DNA of 64,000 bases, taken from Brachynemurus nebulosus (Eukaryota > Arthropoda > Insecta > Neuroptera > Myrmeleontidae). A model generated the notes under the pieces. That model had not been told where the DNA came from, did not search any database, and worked only from the letters and a program-made list of their open reading frames with translations. The stretch is taken from assembly GCA_035578155.1 (NCBI GenBank), contig JAPWDM010000005.1, positions 46,030,954-46,094,953 of the forward strand. Direction: 5' to 3'. This document shows, one piece after another, positions 34,715 to 46,939 of the stretch. Numbering within the stretch: position 1 is the stretch's first letter; each line of letters begins with the position of its first letter. The position numbers and the translations under genes were made by a program.

Positions 34715-35101
34715 ATTGTATTTTTTTTAATTTGTAACAATTTACTGAATACTTTTTTAATAACTAATTTCATTTTTTTAAAAAGGTAAATAATAAAATT
34801 ACCAAAACTATTTTTTAATTATAAATTTACTTATAATTATATACAAGAATCGGAATGATAATTTTTATAAAAACATTCAAAACAAAAAATATTTTCAAGA
34901 CAATTTTGTACACGAACATAAAAATTATCATTCCGGTTCTTCTATATAAAATTATAAGTAAATTTATAATCAATAAAATTCTTAATTTTTTCAATTTAAA
35001 AATGGTTTTGATAATTTTATTATTTATCTGTTTAAAAAAAAGCCAAATTACTTATTAAAAATGTATTCAGTAAATGGTTACGAATTAAAAAAAAATACAA
35101 T
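34715..35101. repeat. ~387-bp long-hairpin inverted repeat
   Basis: Two arms of about 155-185 bp are near reverse complements (markers GAATGATAATTTTTAT and AATTTACTTATAAT), separated by only about 50 bases. Transcribed, it would fold into one long hairpin. No target duplication is seen. Confidence 0.8.
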
Positions 35102-35209
35102 TATATTTTAATTTATGATACTTATTGTTAGAAATAATTATTTATTTTTGAAATTTATTAATTTTAATAGTTAATTAACAAAATAAAAAACAAAAATATG
35201 TAATAATAC

Positions 35210-35282
35210 TTGCAATCAGTTGGATTCGAACACATGCACTCTAGTCGCCAATCCAGCACGCTACCGACGGCACGTCCACCTG
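35210..35282 (-). pseudogene. tRNA-like pseudogene or SINE head
   Basis: On the minus strand a B box GTTCGAATCC (35222-35231) lies downstream of an A-box-like, D-loop-like stretch (GTCGGTAGCGTGCTGG), at tRNA-like spacing. A loop TTGGCGA would place the anticodon GGC. The anticodon and T stems pair badly, so this is not a functional tRNA. It could be a tRNA-derived SINE head or a decayed tRNA. Confidence 0.4.
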
Positions 35283-35613
35283 TTCGTTGATTTGACACAC
35301 CAATAATTTATATATAAATATTCAGTAAATGAAGCTAGAATTTTGAAAGCGTTTTTCTCGAAATTGACTGGCCAATGGGTGGGTCTTTATATTTTAACAA
35401 TTAATTAATCTTTGGAGGGACTATAATCCTGCGAAATCCCATCCCGAAGTTAATTTTCCAGGTCGTGCCCTCTCCTTGTTAAATTATAACCTATCTTAGC
35501 AAGAGTATATTCGTATTCCAATAGAATACGAAAAAAAAGTGAGAAGGAAAGCACGGAAAAGCTTTGAGAATCATCGAAATTGCCCGAACTTGATATTCAG
35601 CGACCGTTCTAGC

Positions 35614-35897
35614 CAGGGTCGTAACTAAGTCTTCAGGGGCCCCAGGACAGAAATTACATTGGGGCCCCCTACGCCACCCCGCGCAAAAACAAAAAATTCC
35701 GCCCCCTGGCAAAAAAGGCGGCGACCTTTTTTTTTGCTTGTCAGTCGTTTGCTCGCTTCCTGCACAGATATAAATACCGCCCATAAAATTTGCCAAGAAA
35801 TTTAGAAATTTGAAATTTCTTATATTCTCTTGGGGGTCCCCTTTGGATGAGGACGCCGGGGCAGTGTCCCGGCTGCCCCAGCCTAGTTACGGCCCTA
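35614..35897. mobile_element. hAT-like MITE, 284 bp
   Basis: Left end CAGGGTCGTAACTAAG; right end CCTAGTTACGGCCCTA. Flanking 8-mers are GTTCTAGC (35606-35613) and GCTCTAGC (35898-35905), one mismatch apart. G/C-rich stretches (GGGGCCCC) lie inside both ends. It is short, noncoding, and fits hAT. Confidence 0.75.
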
Positions 35898-35905
35898 GCT
35901 CTAGC

Positions 35906-38135
35906 GACATTAAATCGGTGTCAATAAGTTTTGAGCGATCTTTAGCGTGGCGCTACACGCCAAGCTGCGCCACGCTGTTAATCTAGTGGCAGAACTTGCA
36001 TTTATTCACATGTATATTTCTTGAGAGCGAAATTGCGCCGCTCCGCACTGTCGATCCAGTGGACACTTAGTTTAAAATTATTGTTTACTAGTGGGTCGTC
36101 TTGTCTTTGTTCATGTGTCATAATATAAATTTTAACATGGACATATCTTTGAGCTGGGATACAGTTTTAAAAAATTCGTGACGCTTAAAATTGGTATCTA
36201 TAAGATTGATATCTATAAGATTGGTACCAAAAAAATGGTATCAAAAAAATGTGACGTTCCATATAATGTTATTAAGTATCACTAATTTAAAATAATAAAC
36301 AAATTCCCACAATTAAATAAAAACAAACATTTATCTTATCTAGTTTGTTTAATTTAGTCAGAGTATTCTGGATGTCATATTAGTCCTCATAATTTAAATA
36401 GCATTTTAATTTTTTTTTAACATGAGTATGTTTTCAGACTGAGATATATAGCTAAAAATATTCGTGACGCTTAAAATTGATACTTAAAAAATTGGTACTT
36501 GTTTTAAACTGGTACTCATAAAATTTGGCACTCTAAAACATATTCATGATTCAATGTTTTATCATACATTGGAGAAAATTATATTGTTTTTTATGTAATA
36601 TCTTCAGGTAGTTTAAATTAGTGTCCAATGAACCTTTTTTGAATTATCTGCCATTATATTGAATCAATACCATATTGTCTTTTAATTACATTTTTTTTAT
36701 ATTTAATAATAATAATTAATAACATATCAGATTACGACATTAATTAGATTTAAAAAAAAAAAAAAATTCTACGAAGACGGAGCAATTCGAGAGATATTTT
36801 TAATTAATCATAATATAACATAAGATCCACAAAACAACAGACTGATTTAATTAAATATCATATATTATTATTTAGAATATATCGCGAAAGAGATTCATAT
36901 CAGTATTATATGCATACCTACCTATATTTATTATTATTATTATTTTAGTATACATTAATGCCTTGAGGACAGTTTCGAAATAATTTTCATAACTTTTTAT
37001 TAAAAAAAATCAATATTTTCAAAAGTGCAATAGGTCATTCAAATGGAAATAATTTTTTCTGTAATGTAAAGGCCGTAACTGTAAAATTTTTCACGGACGT
37101 ATTGGACTTTTAACAATATGATTTAACCGAAAGTATTATTAAAACGTTTAAAACAATATTTGTTTAAGCAAATTTCTATTTAGTTTTACACAAAAAATAA
37201 TTATGACTGGAAGTTATTTTATTATTTACATATTCTAATTGTTTCTTTTTTATATAAACGAATTTTTTATGTTTTTCGGAAATAGTTTATTATTTATTTA
37301 CCGGAAATAGGATATTATTATTTTTCTACAAACCAAAAGTAAAAACAAATCTAAATGCATAAAATTTCCTTGGTGCAAAATCATTTACAATTTTTTTTAA
37401 TTACGGATATTCTGTTCGCAAATGAATTTTACATAATTACTGTTTATAATAACGTAGAGGAAATTATCATTTTCCTGGTTAGTAAGTGGTAAACATATAG
37501 TCGGAAAAATCTTAAGATGACTATTTTCTCCTATTTCTAAGGTCTCTGTTAACAAAAAGTATTTGTATTTTAAATGTTACTTGTATAGGCAAGCGTGTAT
37601 TTTATCTTCCTCTCTATATTACTACTAACTTAAAAAGCGGGACTGGGCTTGAACACAGTACGCTTAAAATTCTCGAAATATTTTTTAACCACCTTTATTA
37701 GCATTTGAAAATAAGCAATTTGGGTTGCTCTTATAGATAGAAAGGTGACTTTTACCTTCTGAAATGATCTTTTTTTAACTGTTTATTATCATTTGCCAGT
37801 GATCTTGAACCACTCATTTTTTTACTTGTACTTTACCAGTTGTTGTCTACTATTTTTTTTCTTTTTAACATCATTTGTTAACAAATTAAAATGATTTGAT
37901 AAACAAATTTTATATTAAATATTATTTAGACCTAAATATTATTAAAAAAAGAGTCATGTACTAGCTGTTCTGGTCGCGATATACAACACTGATAGCAGAA
38001 ACTCTGTTACTTTTCATATTTTAGTTCCTTTATATTCACTTTTAGTAAGACATCAATTACTTGGCACTTTTCTGTAACAGCGGTAGAATAAGAAACATAC
38101 AAGGTGTTTACTGGAACTGACATGTAAGCGTACCA
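35906..38135. other. Gene-free sequence with a ~300-bp spaced repeat pair
   Basis: ATTCGTGACGCTTAAAATTG occurs at about 36174 and 36459 with similar flanks. 35930-36065 is GC-raised (GCGCCACGCTG). Nothing else is supportable. Confidence 0.4.
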
Positions 38136-38400
38136 ACTAGCTGCACCCTATGGTTACACTCGCGTAGAATTATCTTAATTGTGAGTGGAATTAGTTTTAA
38201 ATTAGATACTTCGATATTCAAACAAGATCTGTTCCTTATAGGCCTCGCTTCGTTCGCAAAACGATCCCAAATTTCGTACAAAATCGATCATATATAGTGC
38301 TTTGCCCCGCTTGCTAAGCGACTCTAAAGTCTCTGAAGTAGCCATACTATTATATTTAATTTCCACATCCTGAGACGCAATGAAAATTTTTTATTTTAGT
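38136..38400 (+). repeat. Helitron-like terminus and flank
   Basis: Starts ACTAGCTGCACCC, similar to the inverse of the terminus at 13.8 kb. It continues with CGTAGAATTATCTTAATTGT, shared with 31.7 kb, and CCTCGCTTCGTTCGC. The class is tentative. Confidence 0.35.
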
Positions 38401-38439
38401 ATTTGTATTTCTACCGGATTGCGCTTAAATATAATTATA

Positions 38440-38674
38440 CAGTACGTTCGTAATATTTTGAAGTGTCAATGACCTTTAAAAATAAACCAAGTGAGCTTTG
38501 CCGCTACACTGAAATATAACATACATAGTTTTTCATTTTTTTTTCATGAAATAGGTACAGGTACATATTATATTTATTTACCACTTCGAAAGTAGTACCA
38601 ACATCAAAAAATGAAATACACTAGATATGATAATTTTCAGGTCATTGACACTTCAAAATATTACGAATGCACTG
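38440..38674. mobile_element. Mariner/pogo-type MITE, 235 bp
   Basis: Ends CAGTACGTTCGTAATATTTT and, inverted, CAGTGCATTCGTAATATTTT; TIRs are about 38 bp. TA on both sides (38438-38439 and 38675-38676) fits Tc1/mariner-class insertion. No coding. Confidence 0.8.
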
Positions 38675-38675
38675 T

Positions 38676-40139
38676 ATATATAATTATTGTATCCTGGAAT
38701 AATTTCCGCCATTACTTCCAAGCATTAGAGGAATGTTTAAAAGTCATTCTTTAATCTTAAATATAATTATTGTATCCTGGAATGATTTCTGCCATTAACT
38801 GAAATAATATTTAGTCGTGTAATATGAAATGTCGTTTTTCGGACCATTTAATCAACTATATGTTCCAATCAAGTTAGTCCTGCCATTTTCTCTTTTTCAA
38901 ACAAGAAGGCCGTGCCGTATTGTGCTAATCGTGTGCTATCATGTGCCGTAGATAAAAAAACAAAATCCCAATTTTTTTTACGGACCGGCGCGGCGGTAGG
39001 GAAACACCGTTCTAGGTTATTATAGAGCCATAAGCTCCGTTTAGGAATTTCACAACCTCAAATTTGTTCTTCTAAATAATTAAATAACCCTAAAAAGACG
39101 TAAATAAAAAAGAAAATTTAAAAAAATTAAAATGTTTGACCATGAATAAAACAAACTAAAAAGATAATAATACATATTTATTGTAATAAGTTGAACAGAA
39201 ATATCTGATGCTTTCGATTGCTTTACCATTTTATTCATTTTTCTGTTTTTATATTTCATATTGTTCCCATCTTCTTTGTTCGCCTTTTATGCAGTCGGAT
39301 ATTCTGATTTCTTTTAAATTTACTTTTTTTATTCTAAAAATTTGTCTAGTTTTGTTGTTTCTAAATAAATTTCATCATTCTCTTCATAGCAACCAAACCT
39401 TCTCAATTTTATGTGCAACAAAATTATGCAATTTGGAGCAATTGGTATTTAGGTGCAAACACTTAAAATGTCTGCAATAAATCAATATTTTGACTTTCTG
39501 TTTACATTTTGTCTGTCTGTTTAAATGTCTGTCTACAACTAAAAGGTAATCTAGTTATCTGATTTAATATCAGCATGCTGTTTTTAAATGTGTTTTAATT
39601 ACTTCCTACCAAACAGAAGTATAAAAATTTAATTAAACTTCACTAGCGAGCGGTAATATTTACGCACGTGCGTTATGCAAAAATTAATTCAATAGAAAAT
39701 CAAAATTTTTCATGGTAAGTCAATTTGCCTTTCTTAAATTAAAAAAAAAAATTAAAAAAAGATACTGATGAAAGTAGATAGAAATTTTTGAAAAAATTAA
39801 TTCAACAAATATTTATTGCATATACGTATTAATTACACGATTCTCACATCTTTCCGGGAATTTATTTAGACTCAATTTAGACTCGATTTTTTTGGATACA
39901 AGAGGCCGTCTCGTTAGTATCGACACGTTTTCCAATATGTGGGTTATGTTATATAGAAGAGTATAACACAACTATATATTATAACTAAAGAAAGGCATAA
40001 TGTATAGATTTACTTTTTTCGAAGATAGTTTTTTCAAATCGACTTGAATTTTGAAAATAAAACGTTTTCTTAAAGCCAAAAAAATTCAAATTTTTGCCTT
40101 TCGCCATTACTACGTTATAAAATTTTCCAAAATTTCTTA
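38676..40139. other. Gene-free sequence
   Basis: 38678-38810 holds a partial direct repeat (AATTATTGTATCCTGGAAT, twice). 38900-39010 is GC-raised. No gene is supported, despite one 90-codon open frame of low-complexity composition near 39.2-39.5 kb. Confidence 0.4.
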
Positions 40140-40740
40140 CAAGGGCCCGAGGCCGGACCTATCGATTTTGATGAAACTTAGATATGTTGTACAACACTAA
40201 AAAATAAGCGACACGTACTTTTTTTATCGGCGGAAAAACGGTTTGAAGGGGTGAAATCGCCCTCCAAAAATTGGGGTAAAAATTTAATTTTTTAAATATA
40301 TCGAAAACGGTAAGAGATAGAGCAAAAGCTTAAATTGGCGATATCGCTCTTTTTTAAAAAGCTATCTATTGATATTAAATTTGTTCAAATTACATCAACA
40401 GGGGTGGTTGGGGGTTAAAATTTAGGGGTTAATTCAAAAAAAAGGGGGTGAAAATTAAATAATATAAAAATTTTGTTTACAGATTTCAAATCTACGTCAA
40501 AAAATCTAATTGACCTGTTTTTGCTCAATGTCCTAATGTTAAGTCTAGGGGTAGTTAACTAGGGGGTGACTGTCGAATAGTCGTACTACTTGGGTAGTTC
40601 AAGAAGTTTTTCTTCATGAAAAATAGTTTAAGACATTTAGAATAACGTAGAAATGAAATTTTCGATTTCAAAATTCAGTTTGAGCAACATTGGAGAGGGG
40701 GTGAGTCACCCTCTTAAATTACAAACTAGTTAATATACAC
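40140..40740. repeat. Diverged dispersed repeat
   Basis: Contains TATCGATTTTGATGAAACTT and repeated AGGGGTGAAA/GGGGGTGAAA phrases. 40496-40570 aligns with 49076-49150 (AAAAATCTAATTGAC.TGTT, GGG.GTGA.TGT). Boundaries are unclear. Confidence 0.45.
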
Positions 40741-40764
40741 TCATTTTTAATATTAACACACTGA

Positions 40765-40981
40765 CAGTGGGTAATAATCGCACAATAAGTGGTTCTGAAG
40801 TTGGACTGTCGTATGTAAGGTTTTTATAAGATTTGTTTTTTAATGGATGTTATAGTTTTCGTTATCGAAAATTATCGATACCGAAAATAACGATATTTTC
40901 AAAATGAATGGAAATCTAATAAAAACCTTACATACGATAGCCCAACTTCAGAACCACTTATTGTAACATTATTACCCACTG
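40765..40981. mobile_element. 217-bp MITE, unclassified
   Basis: TIRs of about 65 bp start CAGTGGGTAATAAT. They carry CAATAAGTGGTTCTGAAGTT and CGTATGTAAGGTTTTTAT in both arms. No target duplication is obvious. Confidence 0.75.
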
Positions 40982-40989
40982 TTGTATGA

Positions 40990-42455
40990 TGTTGTCATTG
41001 ATGTGTGTAATATTATGTTTTTTGGTCTGTGATTGCAATGCATTTTTCTTAATAATAATAGGCTTCCCAATCAACATAAATCTTAAAAAAAATTTTATTC
41101 TAAAACCTATTCAGTTTTGTTGGTTTCAATTAATTTTCATTATTTTTTTTCGTAGCAGTTCAACCTCTTTAAAAATTCCAAATTAGCATTATAATTTATG
41201 TAAGTTTTTTTTGTAAGTAAGCATGTAGATTTTTCTCGACGTAACAAAAATATTTTTTTCGTATAAGTAGTGCTCGTGTGAATAGTTCGTAGATTGTATT
41301 CAAATTATTTTTTTAGTCTTATATAACGTTCTAACTGGAAAGAATTGATTTATGTTTTTATTACATATTAATTTAATAATATTACAATAGTCATGTGTTT
41401 TGTATGTAGATCAGATTTATTATTACACTTTTTTCTAGTTTATTCATAATATTTTGATTAGTATTCTAATTTATTTAAATTGAATTTATTATTATTGTTT
41501 ACGTTTTACTGTTGTTTATTAGCGGCTTTTTTTACAATATTAATTCATCTCGTAGAGAAAAAAGTACTAACAAAAATACCACTAATTGTTTTTTTCTTGT
41601 TTTCTTCTTTCACTTTTTCGCTTATTAATTGAAGGCGATATTTTTTCAAAAAGTCCTATTTTGTAAAATTTAGAAAGATTGCTAAAGCATCTTGTGTTAA
41701 GATTTCATTTCATTACATCCAATTCGTAGAAATTCAATAATAGCCAAGTGCTACTGTAAAATTATAAAAATGCCACATAACACCTTCATGCACCCCTTCG
41801 AAAAAATCTAAGTCAACTTAAGAAAAATCTGTTACCTAACAATTTAACAAGTAAAACTATTAGCTAGCAAAAACACGACACTGTAACTACAGTGTTTTAG
41901 GTGTAACAATTCTTAGAGCTAAATTGATTTTAAGCAACAAATTTGAATTGTAGAAAATATTTTCGTTAATTATTTCGAATTGGGACTCCATCTATTTTGG
42001 GCTATAAAAACAAAGCTAATGATACAGTTTTAAGGATTTTTTTTTAAATGTCTGACATTACGGGATATTACTTAAAAAAATATTAACTCGATACTAATAT
42101 TAGAAAAACTGTGAAAAAAATTCTTATAGGTATTGATAAAAATAAGTGGGCCAAAGGGAATATGGATGCTCACCATTGAAACTCATTTTCGAGCAAAGAA
42201 TAATTAAATAAACAAAGTTGATAGCATTTGTTTTTGGAGATAGCGTTCAAAAAAAATCTGTACAAATTTTGCGTCCTGGAGCGAATTTGACTCAAGAGCT
42301 CCTGCTTTAAAAAGCAACCAAACGTCAATTTTTTTTCTCCCCCCCCCCCAAAAAAAAAAAGAAAAAATTTCCAAATTTTCTTCACAGTCTTTAAGGACTA
42401 CTACAGAAAAACCACTTCCCAATTAAAAATTACTTTTCCTTCTTGGCCCAATATT
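40990..42455. other. Gene-free sequence
   Basis: Short open frames only. A C10A11-type run lies at 42341-42360. Confidence 0.4.
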
Positions 42456-42459
42456 TTAC

Positions 42460-42516
42460 CTGTTGTTGCGTCCTTTTTCGTAGTGCGCCTTGGAGCGACT
42501 GCTCCACTTGTTCCAT
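42460..42516 (-). CDS. Candidate first coding exon, 19 codons
   Basis: Minus strand: ATGG in ACAATGGAAC context opens MEQVEQSLQGALRKRTQQQ, ending CAACAG|GTAAAA, a good 5' splice site in phase 0. The patch 42440-42560 is clearly richer in G+C than its surroundings. I found no downstream exon within the window and recognise no domain, so this may be chance. Confidence 0.25.
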
Positions 42517-42519
42517 TGT

Positions 42520-43325
42520 AGTTACGCCTCGGCGTACAAATACACAAGAAGTACACTTTTTTTTAAAATACTGTAAAAGTACTGCAGTGGCCAATGTTAA
42601 ATGTGCTAAAAATTTGGTTTTTATTTTCGGACGCATTATAATAACTTTTCTGCATTAGAAAATGATTTTTTTTCTAACAAAGGAAATCTCCTGATTTTGC
42701 TTATTCTTTCATATTGTCCAATTTACTGACATGTTTCACAATACTCTGATTACTGGAATGCGATCAGCACACCTTTGTAAATACATGTTTACTGTCTGAA
42801 AAACTATTTTTTTTCTGATCAATTCACAAGATGGAAAAAACAATAATTCATTGTTTGTTATAAAAACAATCTTTTTCCAATAAAATTACAAAGCGCAAAT
42901 AAATTCTATGATTATTAATTAAAACTTTAAATTAATTACAATGTACATTTTAATTAACTAACTAATAAAGAATCTGAAGAATTACATACGTGCTGTTACA
43001 CATTTTAAACACATAACTTAGTACATACCAATAAATTAAAACAATAAAAAGACGGGATATTACATGTGGGAAGATGCTACAAGAAATTTTAAAATCGTAT
43101 TTTTTTTATAAAATTCATTATATAATCAAAAAAACTGTTTTATTTTTATAATAAATAATATTTTTTTGTAGTTGAAAGTAACGTTTTAAATAAGCATAAT
43201 TATGCATAACAGTCGAACTATACAAAATTGGCCGTGGGAATTACATGTAATAATTATTAATTGTGAATTAACCACTTTGATATGACATCTAGTGACTAAA
43301 AAAGATACTAATTTTAATGTGTAAT
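42520..43325. other. Gene-free AT-rich sequence
   Basis: Nothing supportable was found. Confidence 0.4.
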
Positions 43326-44421
43326 AGGAGACGTCACACTGTGTGGGTCACCGATTTGACCGAGTCTCCGTGTATTTAAGGAGGTTCACTAGTGTAGTAA
43401 ATCGCCAAAGCCCTAGAGTGTAACACTCGGAAATAAGGCAGTTTCTCTCGAAAGTCTTAGTACAAGTTCCAAAAATTCCTACAGTTAGTACAAGCTCCAA
43501 AAATTCAGATTTGTTCATATTTGCGTAAAAAAAAAACGCGAAATCTCATCTCGTGAAGATGCAATACAAATCCACTCACCAATCCCACTAATCAGTTAAA
43601 TTTATGCTGATGTATACCATGTGAGTTTTTTGAGAGTTGCCATTTCTATTACAACTAAACTTTTATGATAGAAATGGTACTGGAAAAGGTTCTTTTCTTG
43701 GATGTGGAAATGTAACCAAGAAAAACACTATCGGTTGAAGTAGCCTCAAGTACATATGCATAATTTTACCGCCTAACTAATAAATTAAAAAAAAATTAAA
43801 AAATTAAACTTGGGTAAAAAATTTTTTTTTGTTCATTTTTCAGATTAGATCAATTTTATCGAAAAATTAATATATAGTCCCACTTAAAAATCTATAAGTT
43901 TGTATCATAGCTCGAAAACCATAAGAGCTATAAAACTCCTGACTATAGCAATCGGTTGCCCCCGTCGATATCTACAACTCTTATTTGAACAATTTTTCGA
44001 TTAAATCAACGGTTTGGCTGTAATAAAAATGGCAACTCTCGAAAAACTCACACAGTATATCTGAACAAGAAAATCAGTAAAAACCACTACTTTATTCCCG
44101 AATATTCACTGCCTTTTATTTTTAAAAAAGTGTAATTCCATAAGCAGAATTCCATACGTCTATGTTATTTATAATCCGAATTATATTAGCAAATGAATAT
44201 TTTTTATGAAAAAGGATAGAAAAAACAAATACGCTGCTCACTTCGCCAAGACAACTTTCATAAGTTCGAATTTTTGGAACTACTGCTGAAACTTTCAAGA
44301 TAAATTTCTCCCTTATTTATGAGTGTTGCACCCTAGAGATTTGGGGATTTACTACACTTGTGAATCTCTTTAAATACACGGAGACTCGGCCAAATCGGTG
44401 ACCCACACAGTGTGACCTCTT
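43326..44421. mobile_element. Long-TIR element carrying a nested MITE
   Basis: TIRs of about 155 bp (43326-43480 against 44265-44421) share GTCACACTGTGTGGGTCACC and GAGTCTCCGTGTATTTAA. Without the 447-bp insert at 43613-44059 it would be about 650 bp. No coding; class unknown. Confidence 0.85.
43613..44059 (+). mobile_element. 447-bp MITE, copy 1 (nested)
   Basis: TIRs of about 45 bp: TATACCATGTGAGTTTTTTG and, inverted, TATACTGTGTGAGTTTTTCG. Both continue into GAGAGTTGCCATTT. The interior holds GGTTGCCCCCGTCGATATC. TA at the ends suggests mariner-class insertion. A second copy, inverted, is at 52461-52922. Confidence 0.85.
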
Positions 44422-44600
44422 CTTGTAAATTAGTGTACCTAAATTAAAATAAAATAAAAATCTAAAATTTTTTAGTCGAATTTTCTCCGAAAAATTAGAC
44501 TTATACAGTCTATACGATAAGAGCTGCGAGAGGCGAGAGTAGGGGCGCTATCCGTTTTTGGACCCGTAGAACACGAATATGTAGAAAAAAAAATGTCTGA
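44422..44600. other. Short spacer between two TIR elements
   Basis: Contains a GC-raised patch (GCTGCGAGAGGCGAGAGTAG). No gene is seen. Confidence 0.4.
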
Positions 44601-44610
44601 TATATATATA

Positions 44611-46823
44611 TGTTGCAGCTGTATTGTCAAAACCGTTTTATTATAATAACTCTAGTCAAATTATAAAAAAACCAAATATTGTCAACTAATGTTGTTTCTT
44701 ACAATACACCTAGTAAATTTTAGTGTTATTATAAATCGCTAGACTCATTTAGAGAAATTGTGAAGTGTAATGTTTTTTGGCAATATAACCAAATCAGCTT
44801 ACAAGAAAATATGTGTGGTAAAAGTAAACACGATATGAATCCGAAACTAATGATGTCAAAAAACTACTGAATCGATTTTAAGAAAATTTAGCTTAGATAT
44901 TTACATAAATATGCTTTGGAGTAACCGATAAGAAATTCTTATTTCGTTTAGGAGTTTCTGTGGGTTGTGAATACTAAAATAAACAATGTCTTCACTACTA
45001 AGTCTATTTCAATAAAATTTTGTGGGGATATTTATATGGTTTAGAATAATTAATAGGATAATTTATATCCTGGTTGAAGGTTCCTACAGGATATGAATAC
45101 GAAACTAAGTGGTATCAAAAATACAAAACCGATTTCAATCAAATTTGGTATGAATATCTTTTTGCTTTGGAATAACAAACAGAAAATGTTTATTCCGATT
45201 ATAGGTTCCCATGGCAAACCAAATAAATTATTCAGTCAGGCCAAAATTATTGAAACGATTTCATTCAGTTTTGGCATGGATACTTATACCCCATGGAACA
45301 ACACATAGGATAATTTTCATCCTGATTAAGGATTCCCTCAGAAAACAAAATAAATTATTCAATCATGTCAGAACTATTGAACAGATTTCAATTAAATTTA
45401 ATTTGTATTTAGAATAACTGCTGGGATAGTTTGTATCCCGATTGAAGGTTCCTAAGGGATATGAATATGAAACTAATTAATGTCAAAACTACTGATTCGA
45501 TTTAAGTCAAATTTGATATGAATACTTCTATATTTTGGAATACGTATGCTATAAATCAGATATTTTTATGTAAATTTCAAAAGAAAATCCTGATGATCTT
45601 CACAGTACAAGAATTTTAATTTGTATGCCATGGAAAGACTCATCAGGGATATGAACCAGATTATATTAGTATTTGAGCTTTAAACCCTAGATTACCCCTT
45701 AATGACAATTTTACTAGAGCTAATAGTAGAAAGCTCGAGCTAATAATAAAAAGCTGAAAAATATTCTAAATTGAAATCTTATTATGTGTCCGGTTTTTCC
45801 TTTAGAAAACCGGGATAAAACTATTGTACATATTAATTCACAATAAAGTAGTTCAAGTGCTTTGATATAATCACAATAAATTCCATGTTCCTACAGAACG
45901 ATATCTCGAAAAAAACGAAGCAGCAATTTAAAATTATTTCTAAAGTCTTTAGTCAATCAATAAACAATCTAAAGAAAATCAACATTAATAGTTTATGAAA
46001 TAGTAGCTCATTTCCCACGGGAACCTCCAACCTGTAAAAAAACTATACCAAATATTTATTATTTTAAGGTATATGCCAATACTAAATTTGATTAAAATTG
46101 TTTCAGTAGTTTTGATATTATTTCTTATCGTAATAGTAGGCGATAGGAACTTTCAAACAGGATACAGATTTTTCCGTTAGTTATTAAAAAGCATATCATA
46201 TAAATATGCATCTAAATTTTTAAAAAAAATTTTAAAAAAAAATTTAAAAAAATTTAATTGACATTCGTTCAATAATTTTAAGTTGACTCGATAATTTAGT
46301 CTGTGTCCCACTGGAACTCTTAACTGGGATAAAAATGTTTCTATCAGTTATTCCAAAGTATATAAGTTTATATACGAAATCAGACTGAAATCGCTTCAGT
46401 AATTTTGACCTGACTGAATAATTTATTTTGTATCCCTCAGGAGCCTTTAATCGGGATCAAATTTCCTTTCGGTTATTCCAAAGTATAAAAGTGTCGTCCT
46501 AAATTTAATTGAAATCAATTTTGTAGTTTTACACTAATTAGTTTCGTATTAATATCCCGCAGAAACCTTCACCCAACATATAAATTATCCTATCAGTTAT
46601 TCTAAGCCATAAAATATTTCTACTAAATTTTGTTGAGATCGGTTTAGTAGTTTTGATACCAATTGTTATTTGCTTCACAATTTCTTTAAATGAGTCTAGC
46701 GAAATTATAATAGCACTGAAATTTACTAGGTGTATTGTAAGGGACAACATCAGTTGACTATATGTGGTTTTTTTATAATTTGACTAGCGTTATTATAATA
46801 AAACGGTTTTGACAATATAGCTG

Positions 46824-46829
<6 letters not shown>
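44611..46829. mobile_element. 2.2-kb foldback element with repeats in both arms
   Basis: Terminal inverted repeats of 157 bp (44611-44767 and 46673-46829) start TGTTGCAGCT and share CCGTTTTATTATAATAAC and CTAGACTCATTTA. Inside, diverged units of about 125-130 bp run forward on the left (about 44860-45600) and inverted on the right (about 46020-46665). Their theme is CTACTGAACCGATTTCAAT, TAGGATAATTTATATCC and GAAGGTTCC. Both ends abut TA dinucleotide tracts. No coding frame is convincing. A scrap of the unit lies at 57160-57320. Confidence 0.85.

Positions 46830-46901
<72 letters not shown>
46828..46901. repeat. (TA)n microsatellite
   Basis: About 37 uninterrupted TA units directly abut the right end of the foldback element; its left end abuts a shorter TA run at 44600-44611. 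Confidence 0.95.
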
Positions 46902-46903
<2 letters not shown>

Positions 46904-46939
46904 CCGCCACCTTTTAATTTGTGTAGTTGATAAAGTTCG

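Noticed and set aside
39208..39480. 90-codon hydrophobic open frame resembling a membrane protein
   Set aside because: Phe/Leu/Ile content is what AT-rich DNA yields by chance; no upstream or downstream exon fits.
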